64,000 nucleotides of DNA from positions 9,424,001 to 9,488,000 of the forward strand of contig NC_003283.11 in assembly GCF_000002985.6 (NCBI RefSeq), in the 5' to 3' direction. The position numbers and the translations under genes are program-made. Shown piece by piece: positions 12,508 to 27,500 of the stretch (within the stretch, counting starts at the first letter, position 1; each line of letters begins with the position of its first letter). Source of the DNA: Caenorhabditis elegans (lineage: Eukaryota > Nematoda > Chromadorea > Rhabditida > Rhabditidae). The notes under the pieces were generated by a model. That model was not told the DNA's origin. It ran no database searches and saw only the letters and a program-made list of their open reading frames with translations.

Positions 12508-15500
12508 ATGTCCACTCGCATTCGACGTCGTGGAGCACTATTACGAAAAAGAAGCACAACGAAGATTTGCGATGTCAGTGCGGCAAGAATAATCGACAAG
12601 AATGGGAAGGATCAACATATTGCAGTAAGTGTTCGGAATTCAAAGAATTCGATCAACGATACAATTTAATAGTTAACGGAAGGTGGTGTGGGTAGACAGA
12701 GGTGCTATTAAACGGATAAAAAGGTGTAAATCAACTGCACAAGGAAGTGAAAAAGACGTCAGGAAGTCCACATCCTTATACGGTTTTTGATTGTTACAAA
12801 ATAGCTGTACGGTACGGTATTTTATATTTGATAAATAGTAATAAGAGTTCATAAAACTTATGGGATCAGGAAATTCAACAATTATCAAAACTTAGACAAT
12901 TGACGGTTACTATGTACATAACTTTTTTTATTTTACATAGACAAGTAAGTTTACTTTTAATTATTTAGTTACAACTTTCAACTGGAAACTGCTGAAAAAT
13001 AAGAATTAAACATTTCAAAATTTTCCAAAAATGTTTGAAAGTTATTACGCAATCGTATAAAAAATAACATTTAAGGCTCCGCAAACTCCAATAACACACC
13101 TGATATCTCTTATTCTAGAACAAACTTTTTATATACTCACTTAAAACTTTTCAACACAAGGTCGCACAACCCCTGACAACAGCTTAGCACCGAAAATGCA
13201 GATCTGTCAGATTTGCTCCATTCTCTATGGCCTCGACTAGAGCGACAGAGGTCTCAGTTTGTTTCAAAAGTCTTTAAATGCTGAATTTCTTCTTTTCGAA
13301 GCAGTTTTCACCATCATTATCAAGTATCATCATCGAATTTTAGTACCTCGTACTGTTGACAGAAGGACAAAGAATCGTAAAAGTTTTATTTCAAATTATA
13401 TTTGAACACAGTATAATTGAAAATAGTTAACGTTTTTCACAGTTATAGTAACTTTAAGTTTTTTCTTCAAATTCCAACTGGGGCTTCAATTCAAAACTAC
13501 CCTATTCATATAACTACAAAATATCAAGTACTAGTGGTATTTGCTCTTACACACTCTTTTTTCTACTCAAAAGCGCAAATGTTCGAAAAATGATAAACAG
13601 AATGAAGTGTTTTCTCAGCATTTCACTACATCCATCTAGTTTTCAATCTACTATGTTTGCTCTACTGAAAAGATGAATGAACTTGACGTAACATGTTGTT
13701 TCAGGTAATATGTCAATTTGATGGAACTAGTATTATGAATTTGAATAAAAAAGCGCGGCCCAATTATTAATCATAAATTATGAAAAGATATCACCAATAG
13801 TTATCACTTTTATTGCCTATTTGTAGTTTGTGATGATACAAAAGAAGATAAAAGCTGGTTATGAATTTCATACAGTGATCTGTGTTCAAAATATTTTTTA
13901 AAGATTATAAATTTAAAAAAAAATTGAAAATTATTGTGGTTGCTAGATTATTGACACAATACTGAATGGTGAATACTGTATACCTATTTTCCGATTACCA
14001 TAATCTCAATACCGTAAATGGTTTACAACCTCTGTATTTCTCCCTTCTCATTATCTATACAGTCTCAAATCCGCCACCTAGGTTAACCTTTGAGAAAATT
14101 CATTTACTAATAGTCTAATTCACCAAATAACTCATTTACAGTGGATGATTGATTTACTTCGACGTCTAATTTACTACTTATGTTGCTTTTTTGGTTTACT
14201 AAAAATGATTCACTCACTTCAAGATCATATTTTCTGTCGTTTTTAATCCCAGTCATTTATTAGAAGTAGTTAATTTATTTCGAGATCACATTTAATAACT
14301 GTCTAAGATTTTCTAAAGTATTAGTTCTAACTTGTTTCAAAAAAAAATGTTTTTTGAAGTAAAAGTAAATTTTTTTCTCAAAATTAGAAAGCCTCGAATT
14401 TTAGTCTTACACTATGAAAGTTTCAAAAAGAAGGTCTGATTTTTAATTATTTTGATAAGATTTATAGACACTTCTACTTTTATTCTGAGAGGACTTACAA
14501 TTCGAGGCTGTCGGGCTAATGTCGAAATGAGAGAACAAAATTTGTAGTTTTCAGGAAAACTCTAGCCAATTGTGATTGTTATTTTTTTGTTGGAAAGAAC
14601 ATTTTGATATTTAAGAGCATTCATAGAATCACGACTAAGAGTGTCCGCAACGATTCACCGCCACCACATTCTATTAGGAATTTATCTTGTTCCCTAATGG
14701 AAACAAAAAAAATTCCCTTTAAAATGGGCGGTTCATGTCATTTTTATTTATTACCAGCCGCTGACCGCGCCTACGGCGCGGGCAACGACTGGCACCATTA
14801 AAAGTATTTGACTTTCTAGAAAGTTCTGGAACATTCCAGAATTTTCTCGATTTTTCTAGAAAGTTCTGGAACATTCCAGAATTTTCTCGATTTTTCTAGA
14901 AAGTTCTGGAACATTCCAGAATTTTCTCGATTTTTCTAGAAAGTTCTGGAACATTCGAGAATTTTTTCGAAATTTCCAGAAGATTCTAGATTTCCAGAAT
15001 TTTAGAATTTTTAGAAAATTTAAATTTCCCTCCAAAATTTTTTTCTCAGAAAATTTAAATTACCCGCCAAAATATTTTTCACAGAAAATTTAAATTTCCC
15101 GCCAAAATATTTTTCTCAGAAAATTTAAATTTTCCTCCAAAATGTTTTTTTCAGAAAATTTAAATTTCCCTCCAAAATATTTTTTTCAGAAAATTTAAAT
15201 TTCCCGCCAAAATATTTTTCACAGAAAATTTAAATTTCCCGCCAAAATTTTGGGTCTTACCACGGTGGGTCTCACCACGATGGGTCTCACCACGATGGGT
15301 CTCACCACGATAGGTCTCACCACGATGGGTCTCACCACGATGGGTCTCACCACGATGGGTCTCACCTCGATGGGTCTCACCACGATGGGTCTCACCACGA
15401 TGGGTCTCGCCACGACGGGTCTCGCCACGACGGGTCTCGCCACGATGGGTCTCGCCACGAAGATCTCGCAGCAACATTTTTTTAAATTTTCCATAAGGTT

Positions 15501-18500
15501 CTAGAACAATCCAGAATTTTTTCGAATTTTCCAGAAGGTTCTGGAACATTCTAGAATTTTCCAGAAATTCCCAGAAGGTTCTGGAACATTTCAGAATTTT
15601 CCCGAAGTTTCCAATTTCCCTTCCAAAGACGGAAAGTCAATTTTTCCCAAACTACAGTAATCCTATAGTACTCCTACAGTACTCCTACAGTACTACTACA
15701 GTACCCCGACCATATCCCACTAATAACTCCAAACCTATATCTCTTCAAAAGGCAAAAACTTAATTTTTCCTAAACTACAGTAATCCTACCGTACTCCTAC
15801 AGTACTCCTACAGCACTACTACAGTACCCCGACCATATCCCACTAATAACTCCAAACCTATATCTCTTCAAAAGGCAAAAACTCAATTTTTCCAAAACTA
15901 CAGTAATCCTACCGTACTCCTACAGTACTCCTACAGTACTACTACAGTACCCCGACCATATCCCCCTACTAACCCCAAACTAATATCCCTTTAACAGCCG
16001 AAAACGCCTTGCCTGTGTAAGCTATGACGTCACTTGTTAACAAACGGACACTATTTTTTTATATATAGGTAATGATGTTTTGTGATAACAATACCATAAC
16101 TACTGTATGCTGTGTGCAGAGACTATGCTGCAACATGTGCGGACATTTTGCGAGTTCCGCGCGTTCCTCTGTTTTGTGTGCGCGATGGGCGGGGGACGAT
16201 ATATGCCGTTTAGGCTATAAGAGATCCACGTTAAAATAAAAATATCAGAAGGAGGCCATAATAAATAATAATAATAATTAATTCTTTTTGTTGATATTTT
16301 CAGATTCTGTTATTATTATTATCTTTCTTAACTTTTTCCGAGAAGGAAAGTAAGACTAACACATTCACATTAAAACTACGATGAAGGCCTGTATTGGGAT
16401 CTTGTAAAAATTAGAATTGCGTTTTTTCCGTCGTAAATAAAAAAAATAAAAAATAAAAACTCACCTAGAACATGTTAACACGCTGAATCGACGCGTACCG
16501 CTTGAAATAGTGTTGTAATTGAGATTTTCTGGTAACCCATTTGACGTATGTCAAGTAGACAGTTTGACCGACATTCTTCGGTCTAGCTTCGATCATTCTG
16601 ATTAAAAAATCAAGATTCGAAAAATTATGAAATTATGAACTCCTGCCCTGACCTGTTTAACATTTGTAATGCATTCCGAAAACTTTCTATAATACCTTCC
16701 CTGGGGTATCCTTCTCTTTCCTGTCATCCCTTGCCTGCTTCATCATCATCTTCATCACTTTCATCATTATTTTATTCTTCCCGAATACTGCTCCCTGTCT
16801 TACGTTCTGTCTCATAATCCCCTCTCTTCCCTGTCTTCGCCTCAAGCAGTGTCCGGTATGTTTGCTCTCGCGCCGGAGCGCCTGCGAGCGCACACTCTCT
16901 TGCTTGCCCCGAATAACCACACCTCCAAATTTCGAGAGAACAAGAATAAAGTGTCCGTTTTTTGTCCTAATCGATCTGCTCCTCTTGGAACTCCTTCATC
17001 ACAGCACACAATGTTTTCGCAGACACAAACCGTTGCCGTTCGGTCATTTGACACCTTTTGCCAATGCGATTTGCCTCCTTGGTATCACTGTTTCACCTTT
17101 TGTTACTCTTCCCATAACTCTTTCTCTCACTCTTAAACCTCACATTTAAACTATTGAAATACGGAGAAATTTGATACATTATTTTCGATTTTCGAATGAA
17201 TTATTCCCATTGTGTTTGTTGTTGTTGTTTCCATTTTACTCTTCAGTATGTGAAAGGAATGTAGTCAGGAGATTATCCAAAATCTGTTCAAGACTCACTG
17301 AAAATCTGTTCGACACAACCACTGAAGTGACCTGAAGTGTTTTCGACTAACAGTAATTGGAAGATGTATCCCACTTTTGAATATGAAATGTCATCTGAAC
17401 GTTTTATCTAATTTTAACATTAAAAATAAACCGAAACTTTTATTTAATTAATAGTAAAAAAATTGTTCTAATTCATTAAGTGAAACTCCAAATTGACATC
17501 CTACATTGCTGTTTGTTATTTTGAAACTTTATACCAGTTTTTCTAGTGCAACATTCAAAAAGTAAACTCTGCAGCAGTTCCCACCTCAGAACCAGTATTC
17601 ATAGTTAGTTTGAAAGAGTCACACTTCAATATTTGACGAGTACACCTTTTACGAAAGTTCATTTAAAATGAATGCTACCCTCCAACCCTTTTGTTGTTCT
17701 AATATTCAAATATGTTCCAATGACGTGATGTAGTTTTGAAAAACTTTCACTTTTTTCCGGTAAACCTTCTTTTTCTTTCTTACACCTCAATCATCTTGTC
17801 ATCCTGTCCTGTCGTCTAAAATTACCGTCCTTCTTATGTCCGCAGCCGCTTCTTCTAACTTTATGTATTTCCACCATAGCCTGTCATTATGTCCCCCATT
17901 ATCATAATCTATCATCCCTTTGTGTTTATTCCATTTTGCATATCATATTTCGGAATCCTCTTGAATTCTTTCGGCTTTTGGTGGCAGATATTATCTTGAG
18001 TTTTAAATGAATTTTGAAACTACAAACTTTGTGACAGAAACACGCTTTTTTTTCTGAACTTGTCGTGGTCATCTTATGTACTATCGGTGATACTACTTTT
18101 AGAAGAAAGATTTCAGTTAGTTTTATTACGTTATATTTAGACCTAGATCGTTAATTTTCTCGTTGTTCACAAGCAAATAATATAATTTTCGTTCTGATAA
18201 ATTAATGGCTAGTTTTTCACAAGCTTCCCCGAGCATAATGATAATAGAAATAAAAACAAAGAAACCGCATTTTGATTCCAAATGCCTATCCATCGGAGGT
18301 CTTTGTGTATGTGTACCTTTTCTTCCCGTCACCTTTCGGTTTGTTTAGTCAAAAGTGACGATTGATTAGCTATCATGAAGCTCAATCTGAGCCCAATGCT
18401 TTTCCAACCTCTCAAGAACAAACAATGAAGGTCTCCATGGAGATTATTTGGCGCCGTGTGCCAGCGCCATCTAGACTTTAAGTCTCCTCCCATTTGATAC

Positions 18501-21500
18501 TTTATGTGTCTGCGTATCACTGTTTCTACATCTCCCGACGGGGGGCACCCTTCCCTTCTCTTTTCCTCCTCCTCCCGTCTCATGTTTTTTATGGTTGTTG
18601 GTTTTGAATTCACTCGTTCTGTCTCCCACCTTGTACGTCGTCGATATATATATGTTATGGGAGAAAACGTGTGTAGGCTGACAACGGCAGAATTGATTTA
18701 TTTATTTTTTACATGTGTATTTCACAACTGCCTACTCGATGATGTTTTTTTTCGCCTGGAAGCTTTTCCTGTTCGTGTTTGACTTAAAAATCTAAAAGTT
18801 ACAGTTGATTGTAAAATTGCAAAATTAGGTTTGTCTAGTTCCTAATTACACTGATTTTATAATTTATGATCATTGATAGTCTTCACTTTTGAATTTCTGG
18901 TTCAATGTGCATGCATAGTCATCTCATTTAGTAAAAAAATCACCTTTATAAAAAAGTTCTGAAAGTTTTGAATTTCATTTGCTTTACATAATTTTTTTTC
19001 AGATTTTAGAAAATTAATTTTGAAATCCTGGACCTTCGCTTTTATTTTTAAACTTTGAGAGAAATTTGAATATTACGATGATTGATTTGAAAAGATTGAG
19101 TTTTTCGTATAGTTATAAAAATTTGAGTCTCCGGTGAATTTCCAAAAAATTCTAAAACTCTGATTAAATATTCCACCTTTCTAAAAATAAATGCCATATT
19201 ATCTTTAAGATAACTTCATTGTTTACAAAATTTTTATCATAAGAGCATGTATTACATGCTTATGGATTGCCGACTGCACACGATTTTCTCGATGTTTGCC
19301 ACCATCTTAATATACATGTGATAAGAATTGGGCGTTAAGACATCTGCGTCTCCTTTCTAGTACAAACACAGTGACACACTCACAAAATACTATTTGACTC
19401 TGTTCCTGGGTTTGTCACTATTTTATCGGTTTTCACTCCCATTTTGTCAGTTTTCTTGAGGAAACTATTAATCGTTTCTCTGCAAAACTGTCTTGATTTG
19501 CTAAAGTGTTTTGTTTTTCTGTATTCTCAAGTTGTTTTTTATTAGAAAATTCAAAAGTTAGGTTGTGATACAAAATTGGCCAAATCAATAAAAGAATACC
19601 AAAATCGTATCTTAACATTTATTTTCATTATTTTTGGAAACCCTAAAAAATTAATCAAATAACTGGCTTTAAAAGTTTTGATAATTTATGAAATTCTGAA
19701 AAAAACTCAGTTGTATTTACAAAAATATTAAGGATGAAATCTCGCGGTAATTCAGAAAATCGGCGCAGACATGGGACATACCCGAAAAGCAGTAGTAACT
19801 TCTTACTCTATAGGTCACCTTTCTTTTGAAACTTCAAACTGCGTAATTTCTCATCCGTCTAGTTCTCTTCCTCTCTCTTCATTTCAAATTCTTGTTACTT
19901 TTTTCACAGTTTTCACACCTTTTTTCTCAGTTTCGCGCGAAACCTTTCCTTTCCACACCTTCTCATCTTTCGTCTCCCTTCATAAATCTTCTCCTTCTTC
20001 TCCTCCCTCTTCGTGCCTATACACACATGTCCGAAACTATCTAAAATTCAGATCTCGATGCCATTCTGACATCGGCATCTTCTTCCATCACCGTCCTATC
20101 CTCAATAAAATTCGAAAAACCACACCCAAAAGTTACCGTAGCAGGGGTTGCAGCAGGGAGCTTATAACTCGTATTTAAGAAAGTCTCCAGAAGACAAAGA
20201 GACCATCACGACATATTCAACGAATCGGCAGAAATGCAAAATGAAACACCTTCCTATGTGAGTTTTGCTCGTTTTCTTCATTTTCTCAGCAGTTGCTCAT
20301 TTTGTAAAATCCCATTAATTGAAAGAAAAGAGGAAATCCAATAGTGTATGCTTCTGGGACTGCTCCAGAACGTTGTGATTTATGAGGTCAACTTTTGGCG
20401 AAAATAATGATCTGTGAAAGGATGTTTGGGGTTAATAAATGTGTATTGTGTAGTTAGAAATATTCAATGCATGCCGGAGTTATTTATTTAAAATGTCATC
20501 TAGTTTATAGAAAAATCATAAAATATGAATCACACCTTTCGAGATAATAAAATTCGAATAAATTTCTTAATCTTTGATTTGTCTCAAATTAACTTTATTG
20601 ATGGCAAAATCTGATCCTATAAGCTTCCATGTAACACTAATGACCGAGTTACCAAGGTCATATTAGTTTTTATTGCAACATTATGTCAACTGCCACGTGT
20701 CCTTCGTTTATCTCTCAAAAAATACCCATTATTATCCATCATCTTCTCCTTAATCGCATTCCCCCTTAAATGACCATGTTCTTCCACTTCTTCTTCCCAA
20801 ATTTTTACCCGACAAAAGACACGACCGTCCCGTTAAATTGATGAGAGATGACTCTTGGGCGTAAAAAACTGAACCAGGTCATTCGGAATGAAGAAGAGGG
20901 TGTTTATAACCTGTTGATTGTTCCTCCTACTTTTTATTCAATTTCTTTTGTGACCGAGTCCGTGGAAATAAGAAAAGAAACCTGCTAATTTCCGGCCGTT
21001 CTGTGTCATTCTGTCAACTCTCAGGGTCATCATAATGGTATAATCGGAGTCGGAAGAGACTAAACACAAACAGTAACACTTTTCTAAGAAACAAAGTAGA
21101 AGGGGTTTGGACACTGATAACTGTTGATAAGATGATTGACCTTAAAATACTCTCCTCTTTCCAATGGCACCTATTGATATAATACATACTAGTACAACCA
21201 TTCTGCCACCAAATTGTTTCACGCTTCGTCTCATCTGATCGCATGCGTCATTCGGCGAGACAAAATGATGGCGGTTTCGTTTTATGGAAGTGAGAATGAT
21301 ATCGCTTCTTCGATAAATTTTTGAGAGTTGAAGAAACTCTATAAAATCAAATTATGCAAACTATGCAATGCCAAATTGTGTAACTTGGCTTAAAAATAAT
21401 GTATGTGTTCAATTGCTTGCTGATAAAAGTCTCTAGAACATTTTCTTAAAATTGAGGTAGTACAACTTGTAAAATCGTTCAAACAAAGTTAATAATTACA

Positions 21501-24500
21501 GCGACACATTTTTATGTTTTTTTAATTGAAAAAAACCCAATGAATACTTTTAAATTTAAAATGCATTCGTGAATTCAAATGTTGGGAACTTTTTTTGAAG
21601 AGTAGGAAACCTTACGATTTTTAAACCTTTGAAACGTTTTCTTTTTCTCAATTGCACTACTGTTTTTAAAACTGTAATTGCATTAGCACTTATTGCAGTT
21701 CCATCTTTTTCCCCCCACAAACATTGAAACATCAGACACCAGACAATGCTGACTCATGTCAAACTTGTATTCTAAATATCAAGTACAAAAACTTCTACCG
21801 CAAAATCAAATTAGTCAGGGATAATACAAAAAGTGCAATTACACAATACTCAGATGGGTGTGTCGACCTTCATAAGTTATCGTTCCCACGCGGCAAAAGA
21901 TGAGGAAACGAACTGATTTGCATACTCATCTTATTTTCTCCATGTTTGGTTGGCGTACGGTCCCAACGACATTGTAATTAGTATTTACGATGAGAAGAGG
22001 AAAAGAAAGAGAAAAACTAGTTCTATGAATTGGTAGTAGTAGCCAGAAGGAAATGGCAAACAAGGCTTTGAAGGGACTCGAGCAAAATTTATATGATTTA
22101 TTTGGATGTGATTAAAGGTTCCTGTCATTTCAAGCGTTCATCAATTCCGTTCCAAGTAAAAATCTAATCCAGATGTTTCCCATCTGGTTTAATTTTCGAA
22201 TCACCAAAGAAATGAAGTGTGAAAGTGTAAAAATTAGAGAGTCCCGGTTATCCAAGGAATTTAGAATATGGGCAATTTGAAGAAGTATTTGTATTTTTAC
22301 AGGCCCGACTAAAAAACGTGGTTGGACGAAGTGGAGTTACTGTTAACGGAATTGCACTTCATCACGCGTCTGACACATTGCTTCAAGTTGCTGGAAGCTC
22401 CATTATTGTCAGCTCAACAGCATCACATGATAGATTCGAAGGACATCTCATCTCACAAACGAAACAACAGTTCACATGTGTAGCTGTTACATCTTGCGGA
22501 AAATATGCTGCAACTGGAGAGGTTTGAGTTTAGAAATTTAATAATGCAATAAATAAGAAAATGTAGCATTTCACTGTGTGGGAAAACTATTCAGTTGTTT
22601 TACAGACAGGACATCAACCAGCAGTTCGTCTCTGGCAACTTCGTGATGCACAAGGCAATTTTGTGGGTCGGCTGGTCCGATCAATGCAATCACATACAGT
22701 ATCTATCACAATTGTCCGATTCACACCAGATGACAGCACGTTAATATCCATTGGATGCCAGCACGATGCTCAAATTTTTACATGGGATTGGAGAACTGGT
22801 CACGACCTTGGAGTTGGGAAACTAATGTCTCCAGTTAATGCATTAACTATTTCATTTGACAGCAGCATGTGTGTGACTGTTGGAAGTAAATCTGTCAAGT
22901 ATTGGTTTTTACCATTAGCTTCAGATGGAATGAACAAGCGAACAGGGTTAACGGTATGAAGACTAAAATATTCAAAATATAAAATAAGTAAATATTTTAG
23001 AGTCGATCAGCTATCCTAGCTGATAAGAGAAACGTTAATTTTGTGGATGCCGCATTCTGCGATTCAACGAACCGAATGGTGACGGTAACATCTAGTGGAG
23101 AAATTCTAGAATTCAATGGAAATAAAAAGGTATCTTGTGTGTATCAATTCAAAAATTTTTTTGTTCAGTATGTCAAATGTTATACATGGAAAGAGAGCGG
23201 AGATTTCAAGGCAATTTGCATTGCAAGAGTTCCAGAAGGGCTACTGGTTGGTTGCTCTGATGGTCTTGTTAGATTATTCTGTCTCATTGGAGATGATTTG
23301 GATTTTCTAGCTGATCTGGCACCACCTACCCATTTATTTCAAGATCCATCAAATGTCTATGATCCACAACAACTGCAAAATCATCCAGAAGACGCCATGT
23401 ATGTTTTCAGGCTTTTTAAGACTACTCATGCTAAATCTTTATTTCTTAGATTTCCGGAACCGCGATGTCTTGTTGCTTCTTCGTCCAGTCCAACATTCGT
23501 CGTTGGATATGCTGATCGATCACTGATCGAGTTTGCACGAGAAAACAAATCATGGTCATTCCGAAGAGCAAGTCTTGGGCATACAGGATCTGTGAACTGC
23601 ATTGAACCATTCCCATCTTCTTCTCCGTGTTTACCAATTGGAACTCTTATTACTGGTGGATCGGATGGAACAATCCGTTTTTGGAACTTTAACGGGGATA
23701 GTGAGGATAAAAAAGTGAACATTTGAAAATATGTTAGCAATGATATGATAGTTTTTTTTAGGAAATCGCGAATATCCTTTGCCCATCTCTTCTTAAAGTT
23801 ATTTTCTTGGATGAAAACCCAGATTTATTAGTTGATAAGAGGAATTGTAAGTTGATTAAAAACAATCACAACAAATAAAATAATGTTTGAGTGGAATCAG
23901 TTGGTCCGTCAAACGATGAAAATCAGTCTGCATCATCTTCAGGAGTACTCTGTACACGTGTATCTCATGATGGGAGAATGCTGATAGCTGGAACTGCAAC
24001 TGGAATGCTCTAGTAAAAAAATAATTAAAAATAATTTTTATAACGTAACTAATTCCAGTATCGTTGATTTATCCTTCTCCGACACTCCAATTATTGATGT
24101 GATAAATGCTCACGATCATGATGTCACTTCTATTGATTTTTCTGATCATGCTAGCACATCTTCACATGATCATCCAATATTCTTAGCTTCTGGTGGAAGA
24201 GATCGATTTGTTCACGTATTTAGAAGAATTCCGTATAGTTCACAATTTGTGCATTGTGCTGTTCTAGATGGACATCAGTCTGCCATAAAGTCAATCAAAT
24301 TTGCTTCGGTAAGATTTATTTTTATTTAAATAGGATTAGTTTTGATGTACTATTTTTTGTTTAAAATTTGGGTAAAAAAAAATGAACAGGGATTCTTAGT
24401 TGAACCTGTCTTAATTTGGAAGCTCTAAATTTTGACAAGATAAAATACTATAAAAAATATAATATGGACGACATGGGTGTTCACTGAAAACCCACAGTTG

Positions 24501-27500
24501 ATGAATTTTAAAATTAATAGAATAGGATTTTATTTCAGAACAACGGTCAACTTCACCTGTACACAGCAGCCTCTGATCGAAGTTTAATAATCTGGAAACT
24601 GAGTTCATTCAGTGATCAACACTGCGAATTCACAAGAGTTCAGATGATATCAGTAGCTTCAAGCATCGGCGATATGAATTTCATTAAGCACGTTGATTTA
24701 TTTGTGGTTGCTGGTCATGATCGAATGCTCAGACAATTTGATATAAATGGAAAAACAGTTCGAGAAGTTAAAGGAACTGATGATGACGTGGCACACAGTG
24801 GAAAGATTTTGAAAGTTGCCATCGATCATTCAGGATCTTATGCAATATCAGTGTGTTCTGATAAATTTGTGTATGTTACTGATTTAAGATCAGGCGTCTG
24901 TCTAGCAGTTCTTTGCGGTTTCGGTGCTCCTGCAACTGACGCAACGTTCTCTGATGATTTCAAAAATGTAATTGTAACTACATCGAATGGATCAATATTT
25001 ATTTGGCAACTGGCAAAGAATTTAACGGAGCGAATGATTTCTGCACAAGTTCGATTAATGGAAGAAGTAACCATGAGGTAATGGGGCCATCTTTCTCCGG
25101 TTCTCTTATTCATTGAGAATTGTATCGGTCGACACAAAAAGATTAATATCAGTTCGAGAAAAGATTCGAATCTTCTCTTTTCCACTTCCACTTTCGATCG
25201 CTTCTCGTCGCCTCTCCACGCTTTTTCATAATAATAATAATTTTTAATTTCCCCTATTAAATGCATAAACAATTGTTACTATTTTATAGAACTGCCACCC
25301 CAGACAGTCTTCTTGGAAGTGGAAGTGAAACTATCAGCGGAGATTCAAACTCTTTCGGTCGACCTTTGGGTGCTCCTGAGTTTTCAGGAAGCTCAGCGTC
25401 TTTGTATTCAGACGACGACGATTCAACACGATTTTCTTCTTCAGGTGAGAAATTATAAGATTTAAAAATTGATTTTAAAAATTTTAAATTATTCATTAGA
25501 AATTAATCATCACAACCAAAACCAAAACAAATTGAATTGATTAAACAATTCCTAGAAATGGGCTTAAAATCTCAAAATAACATTTTTTTAATTCTATTTT
25601 TTTCAGTAAGAAGCAGTCGTACAAAACGAATTCTTCCAAACGGCGGGCATCTGATTGGCGATTCGAGCTACGCACGTGTTGGTGATAGGTACGTTTTTTT
25701 TTCCGTTGTTTCTTTTTTCTTCTCCTTCTTCCAATACGTTCTCTTTACATTTTACACTTGCCATACGAACCACATCAAAAATTCTTCAACACCTGGAAGG
25801 TGTATGTATTTACGTATATCGATATAGAAAACGGGTGTATTGTTGAAAGACACTTTTACATGCAAATACGATAGTGGGTGGGGCAAAAATTTGGGCAAAA
25901 GAGGTTTCTTTACTTGTGGTGCTGCACTCGAAACTCTCTCATGATGCGCGGATTTATTGTGTGTGTGGGAGAGGAATTGACATTGAGAGGAAGAGGCAAA
26001 TCCGATCAGATACAAAAAGCCTTCTCACTTCTCACTTTGATCTAGTTCTACTACAGTATTCGTTTCCATAACTTACTAACTTTATTCCATACTTTGCAAA
26101 CTCTTTGTTCTGATTTTCCTCAACATAGACTTTGAGCTGTTTGGTCTAAAATCTAGATACAGCTGTAACAGAATTTAATACAATTTCAAATGAAAGTAGG
26201 AATTGAGGAAATTTTTTAGAACTCCACAATTCCTTTTGATCTCGATTATCTTTTTTGAAAATTGATAGCAATTTATAATTTTTTTCAGCTTCAAAACTAG
26301 ACATCCTTGGAGGACCTATGATAAATTATCCGTTCTTAAAATTTATCAGAATACAGCTGAAATGTATAAAGACTTTTTTCGAATATTCCGCATTAAAATT
26401 ATGAAACATGGCCAAATTTGAATTCATAACATTTTCCAATTTCGCTGCTCCTCCTTGAACGCCAAGTATTTACACTGTCAAGAAATTTTTAGGTTTGTTA
26501 TTGATCCATTGAGTATCTCAAACAACAATAAAGTTTAACAAAATTGAAGTACCAGTGTTCAGTTTTCATTTTCTGACTATGAATAAAAAATATGTTTTCG
26601 AAATTGAATGCCTTGCCAAAAGTGAAACTCAACCAAAAATTTATTTTTAGCTTCGGAAAACAATCGAAATTTCATACTACTCGATGAACTAAAATCGAAA
26701 TTTTGAATAAATATCGTAATCTTATAAAATGATATCATATAGTAGAGCACTTGATCTTCAGTTTATTAGTGTACCCTTCAATAAACTTGATGCGGTTTCG
26801 TACTCGTCGACTGCCTCATAAAATTTTGATAGAATCTATTGAATGCACATTCTCGCTAGCCATTCTCTTCAATAATCCAGTGGCGATCTGATTTTTGATG
26901 GTATTCCGGTGTATAATCTATCGATGACCCTCTTCAATATTACTCACTTACAATAATTCCCACTTCTGAGCGACCATACCTCTATGATCTTTCTCTGTCA
27001 CTTACTATATTTGATTCACATTTGTTTCTGTTCAATCTTTCTCTCTTCTTATATTCTCCTCACTTTCTACCGCGTTTATGCAAATTAACACTTTGGTTGA
27101 GAAGAGAGTATTATAATCAGAGAGAACGCAGAGAAATTGATCTATTTGTCTAAATGCTCGAGAAACGGACTTGCCGCCGCTTCTTTCCGGCAATGGTTTT
27201 GTTTTTGCTTAAGGTCTGCGAGCATTGCCATCGTTTACTCAAAACCCCTGTGGGTTCAGATTTTTTGATTCCTATTTTTCTGTATCAGACTGACTGTTTG
27301 AATGTAACCTTCTCATAACAACCATATGCAGCTATGAACTACTTCAGATTTTTAAAAAATCACTTTGTGAATGAAAACAATAATTTGTTATTTGCTCAAC
27401 AGACTGTGAATGGGAATAGAAGAACAAAAATCATATTTCATTTTGCTGAGAGCAGTTTCAGTAATTTTACCTTTAAGAAGGAATCTGTACTCTTGCTTTA

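Larger units (their letters stand above)
12625..22302. other. 9.7-kb first intron of the WD40 gene
   Basis: This intron separates the distal first exon from the WD40 core exons. It holds the composite minisatellites at 14.8-16.0 kb and the alternative first exon at 20234. The rest is AT-rich sequence without supported genes. Reading frames at 16.6-17.1, 18.1-18.8 and 19.8-20.2 kb lack splice sites and coding-like composition. The size suggests enhancers and an internal promoter. Confidence 0.6.

Noticed and set aside
15160..15549. Minus-strand frame with GETHR repeats and overlapping frames with VARP or MGLTT repeats
   Set aside because: A 15-bp minisatellite without stops keeps several frames open on both strands. 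No gene context exists and it lies in an intron.
19771..20178. 135-codon plus-strand frame just upstream of the alternative first exon
   Set aside because: Ser/Phe/Pro-rich translation of CT-rich promoter-like DNA; it ends before the real short exon.
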